Positions 58,251 through 64,000 of a stretch of DNA of 64,000 nt are shown piece after piece. The position numbers were made by a program, and so were the translations under genes. The DNA lies in NCBI RefSeq assembly GCF_900109655.1, contig NZ_FOAT01000009.1, forward strand, positions 62,001 through 126,000, written 5' to 3'. Position 1 is the first letter of the stretch. Each line of letters opens with the position of its first letter. Below the pieces are notes generated by a model that was not told the DNA's origin, ran no database searches, and saw nothing but the letters and a program-made list of their open reading frames with translations. The DNA comes from Hominimerdicola alba. Its GTDB lineage: Bacteria > Bacillota > Clostridia > Oscillospirales > Ruminococcaceae.

Positions 58251-58697
58251 ATGAGATGTCCCTTTTGCAGCCATGAGGATACAAGAGTAATAGATTCAAG
58301 ACCCAGCGAGGGCAAAAAGCGCAGAAGACGTGAATGTCCAAAGTGCGGCAGACGCTTCACCACTTATGAGGTAGTTGAAAAGCCGCTGCTGATGGTCTAC
58401 AAAAAGGACGGTTCATTTGAGCCGTTTGACAGACAAAAGCTGATAAAGGGCTTGCAGAACGCCATTAAGAAGCGTCCTGTCAGCGTTGAGCAGGTTACCA
58501 ATCTGGTAGATGATATCGAGAACACCTATGCCAACAAGATGCAGACCGAGACCACCACTGGCGAGATAGGCGACATGGTGCTCAGCGGGCTGAAGAAGCT
58601 GGATAACGTGGCTTACGTGCGTTTTGCTTCGGTGTATAAGGACTTCAATGATGTTGATTCGTTTATACAGATAATCTCCGAACTTTCTGAAAAGTGA
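58251..58697 (+). CDS. nrdR: Transcriptional repressor NrdR
   Basis: 148 residues. Zinc ribbon with CPFCSHEDTRVIDSRP and ECPKCGRRFTTYE, then an ATP-cone (VYKKDGSFEPFDRQKLIKGL). Represses ribonucleotide reductase genes depending on the bound adenine nucleotide. No nrd gene is adjacent. Own promoter and terminator. Confidence 0.98.
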   Translation: MRCPFCSHEDTRVIDSRPSEGKKRRRRECPKCGRRFTTYEVVEKPLLMVYKKDGSFEPFDRQKLIKGLQNAIKKRPVSVEQVTNLVDDIENTYANKMQTETTTGEIGDMVLSGLKKLDNVAYVRFASVYKDFNDVDSFIQIISELSEK

Positions 58698-58740
58698 ACT
58701 TCAGACAAACAGTGTTTTCTCATTAAACTCAAATAAAGAC

Positions 58741-58778
58741 CGACGAACGCCCTGCATAGTATTGCAGGGCGTTCGTCG
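58741..58778. terminator. Perfect 16-bp bidirectional terminator hairpin
   Basis: CGACGAACGCCCTGCA pairs fully with TGCAGGGCGTTCGTCG around 6 bases. It serves nrdR and the converging alpha-galactosidase gene. Confidence 0.85.
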
Positions 58779-58787
58779 TTGTACTTA

Positions 58788-60047
58788 TTATTTCAGCAGA
58801 AAAGCCGACGCGCCGTGGGGCGGTAGCTCTATCTTGATACCTCTGCAGTTCTCGGTTACAGCCCCTGTCCAGAGGTCGGTGCAGGTGACGGGAGTATATA
58901 TCTCCAAGTCGGCAAGATCAAGAGTGAAGCTGCCCGCATTTTCGCCGACATTGAACACCGCCGCGTACTGTCCACCGTCGGCACACACAGCCGTCCAGAG
59001 GATATGCTCACTGCCGCCGATCTCCCTGCGCAAAACCATGTGCGCGTGGCGTGAAAGCTTGTTCATGCCGATTATAGCGGCATTCGTCAGCAACATATCG
59101 GTGAACTCGTCGTTCTTTGTCAGCTCTCCGCCTATCATCAGCGGCGAGCGGAAAATGCTCCACAGGGTCATCATGGTACGCTGTTCATCTTCGGTGAATT
59201 TAGTCCTGTTTTCAGGACTGTAATCCTGCAATATCGCGCCGACAGGAAGCATATCGGCATCGGAATAATGTCCTGCACCGCTGTGGATGCTCCACTTTTC
59301 GCATCTTTCAAACATATTGTAGAGAGACTGCCAGTTGTCCCAGAAATCGTCGGTGATACGCCACATATCGGCTGTCTGCTTGTAGAGCTCGGACTTTTCC
59401 AGAAGTGCAGGTCCGGGGGAAAGGCTCAGCACCATATCTCTGCCGCAGTTATGCAGGCATTTGCTGAGAAGCACCAGCTCGCTTTCCTCGTGAGGAAGCT
59501 CACGGCAGATATCATCGCACTTGATGAAGTCAACGCCCCATTCGGCATACAGGGCGAAAATGCTCCTGTAGTAAGCCTCAGCTCCCTCTTTCTCGGGGTC
59601 AACGCCGTACATATCGGTGTTCCATGCGCATATGCTGTTCATCTTAGCCACCTCGCGGGCAGTCTTATCAGTGCCGAAGAGAGCCGTGTTCCTGTGTACA
59701 GCCTGACGGGGTATACCGCGCATAATATGTATACCGAATTTAAGTCCTAAAAGATGGACATATTCAGCCAACGGAGCAAAACCCTTTCCACCTGCCGATG
59801 ACGGAAATCTGCTCTCATCGGGGATAAGGCGGGAATATTCGTCCATGCAGAGTTCGGTAAAATTATTGTATTCGTGGCTTTTCGCCAAAGGTTCATACCA
59901 CTGGATATCCACCACAACATACTCCCAGCCGTACTGTTTAAGGTGTTTTGCCATATATTCGGCATTCCTGCGGACTGTTTCCTCATCAACCGATGCACCA
60001 TAGCAGTCCCAACTGTTCCAGCCCATTGGGGGCGTTTTTATCATCAT
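58788..60047 (-). CDS. GH27 alpha-galactosidase
   Basis: 419 residues without signal peptide, so cytoplasmic. The family start PPMGWNSWDCYGASV is clear; the nucleophile is D178 in WGVDFIKCDDI and the proton donor region is MWRITDDFWDNW. The C-terminal beta domain ends GIKIELPPHGASAFLL, typical of GH27. Cleaves terminal alpha-galactose from imported oligosaccharides such as galactomannan fragments. GGAGG lies before the double ATG. Own promoter at 60091-60119. Confidence 0.96.
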   Translation of the reverse strand: MMIKTPPMGWNSWDCYGASVDEETVRRNAEYMAKHLKQYGWEYVVVDIQWYEPLAKSHEYNNFTELCMDEYSRLIPDESRFPSSAGGKGFAPLAEYVHLLGLKFGIHIMRGIPRQAVHRNTALFGTDKTAREVAKMNSICAWNTDMYGVDPEKEGAEAYYRSIFALYAEWGVDFIKCDDICRELPHEESELVLLSKCLHNCGRDMVLSLSPGPALLEKSELYKQTADMWRITDDFWDNWQSLYNMFERCEKWSIHSGAGHYSDADMLPVGAILQDYSPENRTKFTEDEQRTMMTLWSIFRSPLMIGGELTKNDEFTDMLLTNAAIIGMNKLSRHAHMVLRREIGGSEHILWTAVCADGGQYAAVFNVGENAGSFTLDLADLEIYTPVTCTDLWTGAVTENCRGIKIELPPHGASAFLLK

Positions 60048-60090
60048 TTATATACCTCCGTTCCGATCATCTTTTTCAAAGGATATGTTA

Positions 60091-60119
60091 ATTATATCAT
60101 CGCAGAAGTGCGTAGTCAA
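60091..60119 (-). promoter_or_regulatory. Promoter of the alpha-galactosidase gene
   Basis: Minus strand: TTGACT, 17 bases, TATAAT with extended TG. Confidence 0.85.
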
Positions 60120-60180
60120 TAGACTATTCTGCTAATTTACAAAGCCGGTTTTGCACAATATGTTAACTGAATACTTACTC

Positions 60181-60209
60181 TTGACTTACGCACGAAAAAG
60201 CGGTATAAT
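60181..60209 (+). promoter_or_regulatory. Promoter of the serine hydrolase gene
   Basis: TTGACT, 17 bases, TATAAT. It and the promoter at 60091-60119 share TTGACTxACGCAC, so the two divergent genes may share a regulator. Confidence 0.85.
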
Positions 60210-60239
60210 CAATTTAGTTTTTGAATACGGAGGATTTTC

Positions 60240-61121
60240 ATGTTTGAAAGATTTTTTGATGACGTTTCCGCCGCAGGTATCGAACTGCACGGCGCACAGA
60301 TAACATACCAAGGCAAACCTGTACTGAAACGCTGTTTTGACGCGGATATCCCCTACCCTGTCTACTCTGCTACGAAATCCGTGACTGCCGCTGCTGTCCT
60401 TATGGCACATTCGGAAAACAAGATAAACATCGCAGATAAGCTGTACATTTATTTGAACAGTAAATACACTGATATCATATCCGAGCCTTTCAAGGATTTG
60501 TCTTTCCGAGATTTCATGACCATGTCCGCCGCGCCCTACCCTTTCCGCCCGCAGGAAGCCGCCGCCCTTATCGACAATCCCGACAATGACGACTGGCTTG
60601 CAAACATCTTGCGCCTGCCAGTTGATTACGGCGACAGGAGTTTTCACTACTCAAATATCCCCGCTTATCTGGTTGGTGCCGCCTGCGAAAACGCGGTAGG
60701 TATGAACCTTATGGACTACCTTTCGCCACGACTGTTTGAACCTCTCGGCTGGGGCAGACCTGTTTTTCAGCTCTCGCCCGAGGGGCATTTTTACGGCGCT
60801 ACGGGCATGGAACTCACGGTAAGTCAGCTGTCAGATCTCGGTCAGCTTTTCATGCAGGATGGTAACTGGCATGGGGATCAGATCATTCCCCCATCGTTGA
60901 TTCATAAAGCAACAAGCCCCCTTGTAAAGACCGAAAAAGGCGGCTACGGATACTTCTTCTGGACTACAGATACCACCTTTGCCATCAGCGGAAAATGGGG
61001 TCAGCGATGCGTTGCCTGTCCCGAAAAACAGCTGTCGGTTACTTATCTTTCGCACCAGCCCGAAAGAAGCGGCGAGCTTGCGGATATCGCGCAGCGCTTT
61101 ATTGAGGAATTTCCAAAATAG
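60240..61121 (+). CDS. Class C beta-lactamase-like serine hydrolase
   Basis: 293 residues. SxxK motif SATK (S43, K46), YxN motif YSN (137-139) and a final ISGKWGQ that fits the KTG-like or HxG position. No signal peptide is seen, so it acts in the cytoplasm; esterase or D-peptidase roles are more likely than drug hydrolysis. ACGGAGG precedes the ATG. Confidence 0.88.
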   Translation: MFERFFDDVSAAGIELHGAQITYQGKPVLKRCFDADIPYPVYSATKSVTAAAVLMAHSENKINIADKLYIYLNSKYTDIISEPFKDLSFRDFMTMSAAPYPFRPQEAAALIDNPDNDDWLANILRLPVDYGDRSFHYSNIPAYLVGAACENAVGMNLMDYLSPRLFEPLGWGRPVFQLSPEGHFYGATGMELTVSQLSDLGQLFMQDGNWHGDQIIPPSLIHKATSPLVKTEKGGYGYFFWTTDTTFAISGKWGQRCVACPEKQLSVTYLSHQPERSGELADIAQRFIEEFPK

Positions 61122-61150
61122 CTTTGAATCACAAGCAGACCCAGTAAGTG

Positions 61151-61174
61151 CAAATGTTCCACGTGGAACATTTG
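61151..61174. promoter_or_regulatory. parS-like perfect 24-bp palindrome
   Basis: CAAATGTTCCAC-GTGGAACATTTG. The core TGTTCCACGTGGAACA differs from the parS consensus TGTTTCACGTGAAACA at one symmetric pair, and this variant keeps perfect symmetry. Lack of a T-run argues against a terminator. Confidence 0.65.
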
Positions 61175-61202
61175 TGCGATAAGCATACCAGAGCAATATT
61201 AA

Positions 61203-61240
61203 TGCCCCGAAGCATTTCATAACGCTTCGGGGCAAATTTT
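61203..61240. terminator. Terminator between serine hydrolase and GGDEF-EAL genes
   Basis: TGCCCCGAAGC pairs with GCTTCGGGGCA, followed by AATTTTGT on plus. It is nearly identical to the hairpin at 27921-27958. Confidence 0.75.
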
Positions 61241-61253
61241 GTATATAGTAAAT

Positions 61254-62990
61254 TTATGCAGACACCTGACTAAGCACCAGCTTCTCCGCTTCTTCCTTGG
61301 ACAGAGGTCTGCCCCATATGAATCCCTGTATGTAATCACAGCCGATATCTTTAAGGGTATCCAGCTGTTCTTCATCTTCGACTCCCTCGGAGATAACATC
61401 AAATTTCATGATGTGGCCTATGGAGATTATCGCAGCAACATACTGCTTCGAGGATTCGTTGGTGTTCATCTTGTCGATAAAGGATTTGTCAACTTTAAGC
61501 AGATCGGCAGGAAAGCTATACAGATAACTCAGAGACGAATAACCCGTGCCGAAATCGTCTATCGCTATCTTAACGCCCATTTCCTTGATCTCGGTTATGC
61601 ACTGCAATGCCTTTTCGGCAGATTCTATCAGCACCGATTCGGTTATCTCTATCTCAAGCTGTTCAGGCGGAAGCCCGCTGGACTTCAATATTGATCTGAC
61701 TTCTTCAAGAAAATCGTTTTTCATCAGATGCCTTACCGATACATTTACGCTGAGGGTTATCCTTGCACCCGTCTTTCTGATAAGCTCGCCGAAAAATTCA
61801 GCAGATCTTCTGAACACTTTGGTATCGACCTTGTCAACCAATCCGACTTTTTCAGCCACAGGTATAAACTCCGTTGGTGTAAGTACATTTCCGTTTCCGT
61901 CGTCGATGCGTGCAAGGCTCTCAAAGCCACGCAGCCTGTGAGCCATATCGAACTGTGGCTGGAGCTCAAAGAATATCGTATCGTCTTCAAGAGCTTTTCT
62001 CAGCTTGCGCTCGATCTCCAGTGTACGCTCTATCTTCATCAGCTCTTTGGAGAATCTCATGACCTTTTCACTGCTGTTCATTCTCTTTACTTCATACATT
62101 GCAGCATCCGCATAGGTAAAAAGATGGTCGCTGATATCTGCATCATCAGGATAAAGAGCATATCCGAAGCTTCCCCTGACGAACATATCACAGCCGTCTA
62201 TCGTGACCTTCTCTTCCAGAAGAGACTGATAATGCTTTATTGTCTCCAGTATATCATTATCGTTTTCATACCCGCGGATTATCAGCGTAAATTCATCACC
62301 GCACTGTCTGGTGATAAAATCCACCGTTCCGGTTTCACCGTTGTTTGCAGAATTCTTCCATTTTTCGGCGATCTTTATTATCAGCTTGCTGCCGACATCG
62401 CGCCCCATAGTATCATTTATGCTCTTGAAGCTATCGAGATCTATGGATACCACAGCGAATTTCTCACCATCATTCAGCAGTGTTTCAACCAGTTCCTGAC
62501 TTGCGAACCTGTTTGGCAGACCCGTCATCATATCCGTGACCGCCTGTTCGCGGATATTCTGCTGGAATTTATCTATCTTTTCATTATTTACATAGATCAC
62601 GATAACTGCGATGATCGTCAGTATATTCGTAAATGCTCCCGGCAGACTTTGCAGATTATGGTGATTGATTATTCCGTTGACCATCATCGGGAACTGCAAA
62701 AGCAGGAAAAACAGCGATGTAAAAAAACCTTTTTTGCCAAAATACACAGCCATAAACATGACCGCAATATTCGATATCGCAGAAAACACTCCCGCAAATG
62801 CATACACACTTATCTCACTGCCAGCAATGTTCAGCACCTTATACGAAGACGCCGACATACTGATTATAGCTGTAGATGCAAGATACATCACAAGCAATAT
62901 CACAAACAGACCTTTCGATGCTGTCCTTTTACCCATTATCCGTGCAAGCGTATCAGGTATGCTATTGCTTTTCTTATCACGCTTGACCAT
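61254..62990 (-). CDS. Membrane GGDEF-EAL protein with degenerate GGDEF
   Basis: 578 residues with four or five membrane helices in 1-135, then GGDEF and EAL domains. The cyclase motif reads CGDEF (230-234; RQCGDEFTL), the first Gly being Cys, and the EAL motif reads ESL (357-359), which keeps the catalytic Glu. The EAL part is otherwise complete (IEITES, DDFGTGYSSLSYL, KVDKSFID, EGVED). Prediction: active phosphodiesterase, weak or no cyclase, with GGDEF perhaps a GTP sensor. It is a paralogue of 30728-33013 with a different input domain. Confidence 0.94.
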   Translation of the reverse strand: MVKRDKKSNSIPDTLARIMGKRTASKGLFVILLVMYLASTAIISMSASSYKVLNIAGSEISVYAFAGVFSAISNIAVMFMAVYFGKKGFFTSLFFLLLQFPMMVNGIINHHNLQSLPGAFTNILTIIAVIVIYVNNEKIDKFQQNIREQAVTDMMTGLPNRFASQELVETLLNDGEKFAVVSIDLDSFKSINDTMGRDVGSKLIIKIAEKWKNSANNGETGTVDFITRQCGDEFTLIIRGYENDNDILETIKHYQSLLEEKVTIDGCDMFVRGSFGYALYPDDADISDHLFTYADAAMYEVKRMNSSEKVMRFSKELMKIERTLEIERKLRKALEDDTIFFELQPQFDMAHRLRGFESLARIDDGNGNVLTPTEFIPVAEKVGLVDKVDTKVFRRSAEFFGELIRKTGARITLSVNVSVRHLMKNDFLEEVRSILKSSGLPPEQLEIEITESVLIESAEKALQCITEIKEMGVKIAIDDFGTGYSSLSYLYSFPADLLKVDKSFIDKMNTNESSKQYVAAIISIGHIMKFDVISEGVEDEEQLDTLKDIGCDYIQGFIWGRPLSKEEAEKLVLSQVSA

Positions 62991-63272
62991 CTTGACCCCC
63001 TGTACTTTATACCCGCTCCCCGATGTTCAGTCAGCAACAGACTCTATATTTATTTCGGGGATTCCTTTATAAAAATCTCATTATTCCCATTCAAACAGAG
63101 CCGTATCATACACAGAAAAAACAAAAACTGTATTATGACGGCTTACAAATATTCTGCAAAGAATTAATATCACTTCTACGCTCCCAAATTTTAACAGTTA
63201 TGGCAGTATGTTTTAAAAATTATTTCCGTCATGAATTTTTATTATCTCAGTCACGTATGCAAAATATTTGAC
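62991..63272 (-). other. Long 5' leader of the membrane GGDEF-EAL gene
   Basis: About 280 transcribed bases without a gene. ATCCCCGA and TCGGGGAG close to the start codon can pair (RNA of bases 63063 to 63028), which could affect translation. No known riboswitch class was recognised. Confidence 0.45.
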
Positions 63273-63278
63273 ATATTC

Positions 63279-63307
63279 ATTATACAACATTGCGAAAAAA
63301 ATGTCAA
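63279..63307 (-). promoter_or_regulatory. Promoter of the membrane GGDEF-EAL gene
   Basis: Minus strand: exact TTGACA, 17 bases, TATAAT. Confidence 0.88.
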
Positions 63308-63407
63308 ATAAAAACAGCGCTTTAATTACGAAATGTACTATTCTAATATATATATATGATTAATTATATATTTCATCTGTTGTTTTTTTCAATTTATCAT
63401 CATTTTT

Positions 63408-63446
63408 CTTCAAAAAATTCCGCCGATGTGTATGCACACATCGGCG
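63408..63446 (-). terminator. Terminator of the vWA gene
   Basis: CGCCGATGTGT pairs with ACACATCGGCG around ATGC-like loop; on minus GAATTTTTTGAAG follows. Confidence 0.85.
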
Positions 63447-63484
63447 TTCAATGGTCTATTTATGCAGTTGATAATACTATTATA

Positions 63485-64000
63485 TCATCCTCTCAGGCTT
63501 GTGATATTCCTTACAATAATGTCATGCAAAAGTTCAACATCGTAGTCGCCAATGATGGGTTCAAGGTGAGAACCGCCAACGCCTGAATCGTCTGTCAGGA
63601 ATATATAGTTGCTGTTTGTTTCGGCTGCTATCGCTCTGCCGAAAAGCTCGGTGTCGCGGTCAGCACCGGAGGATACAACAGGTACAAGATGTATGCCCTT
63701 TGCGGCTGCGGTCTTTACTGCTGCTTCAAGCTTATCCTCTTTACCGTCATGAGGAGGTGCGTCGAAGATAAGGAAAGCTATCTTGTTGGCGCTCTCGCTC
63801 CACTCATCGTTGTTGGTTATGGTCTCCTCGAGTATCTCTGCAACAGCCTCGGGGAAATCTCCGCCGCCGGTAGCACTCTCGCGGTTGAGGTCATCCTGTA
63901 TCACCTTGACATTATTTGTGAACCTATTGCACTTGGTAACATAATCGTCGCCCTCATCGCGGTAGAAGTTAACAGAGAAAGTAGTATGTCCGTCATCAAC
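63485..64000 (-). CDS. von Willebrand factor A domain protein, 5' end outside window
   Basis: The frame is open to the right edge (172 residues seen). It holds the C-terminal part of a vWA domain: MIDAS residue Thr/Asp in SATGGGDFPEAVAE, then IAFLIFDAPPHDG and GIHLVPVVSSG. The first MIDAS motif DxSxS must lie outside the window. Extracellular or cytoplasmic location cannot be told. Confidence 0.88.
   Translation of the reverse strand, partial: VDDGHTTFSVNFYRDEGDDYVTKCNRFTNNVKVIQDDLNRESATGGGDFPEAVAEILEETITNNDEWSESANKIAFLIFDAPPHDGKEDKLEAAVKTAAAKGIHLVPVVSSGADRDTELFGRAIAAETNSNYIFLTDDSGVGGSHLEPIIGDYDVELLHDIIVRNITSLRG

Noticed and set aside
61151-61174. Reading the parS-like palindrome as a terminator
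   Set aside because: No T-run follows, and a separate terminator hairpin lies 30 bases downstream.
61728-63167. 479-residue plus-strand open frame
   Set aside because: Antisense of the GGDEF-EAL gene and its leader; no RBS and odd composition.

Overview
The window looks like a chromosome segment of a gut or rumen Clostridium-class bacterium close to Ruminococcus (inference, not tested by a search). Reasons: moderate GC, many promoters of the form TTGACA-17-TATAAT, strong AGGAGG ribosome sites, an intracellular GH10 xylanase and a GH27 alpha-galactosidase, TipAS-type MerR, several cyclic-di-GMP enzymes and the typical small intergenic palindromes.

Layout. 1-6500 is an accessory stretch: the C-terminal part of a tyrosine integrase, an ECF-like sigma factor with a long unknown C-terminal extension, a glycine-rich membrane-inserting protein of unknown role, a decayed IS1595-type transposase, an AAA ATPase fused to a PD-(D/E)XK nuclease-like domain and a small Rpn-like remnant. 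6516-6683 holds tRNA-Glu and tRNA-Met. 7050-9512 is a sigma/anti-sigma pair whose membrane partner carries two PASTA domains. 9569-16679 is nucleotide and amino-acid metabolism: guaA, then carA and a CarB protein fused in frame to diaminopimelate epimerase (DapF). 16896-20633 holds potassium uptake (KtrB/KtrA) and an M29 aminopeptidase. 20647-21827 has a DinB-like protein and an unknown protein.

21996-26257 is a tight operon of a free-standing condensation domain, an acyl carrier protein, an adenylate-forming ligase and an alpha/beta hydrolase: a minimal thiotemplate assembly line with no release or tailoring domain seen, and my best candidate for an undescribed pathway. 26276-30017 has TraX-like, dCTP deaminase, MerR-TipAS and xylanase genes. 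30193-30421, 33010-33075 and 38759-39027 carry a modular family of dispersed palindromic repeats. Between them lie a GGDEF-EAL protein, a PfkB kinase, a MacB/FtsX-type ABC transporter and an unknown membrane protein.

39148-42539 is a zinc/cadmium efflux operon: SmtB-like repressor, methyltransferase, free HMA metallochaperone and a P-type ATPase that lacks its own HMA domain. It runs directly into a 40-bp tandem repeat array (42541-42960) built from 10-bp phased subunits. A second ECF sigma/anti-sigma pair follows, then a second, unfused carB. 47651-47909 is a MITE-like element that provides the stop codon of a tetR gene. TetR faces an MMPL transporter and a 1215-residue secreted heptad-repeat protein across a control region with four 15-bp palindromes. 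The right end holds a sensor-type HD-GYP phosphodiesterase, nrdR, GH27, a serine hydrolase, a parS-like palindrome, a second GGDEF-EAL protein and a partial vWA protein.

All family calls come from reading motifs by eye; no database search was run.
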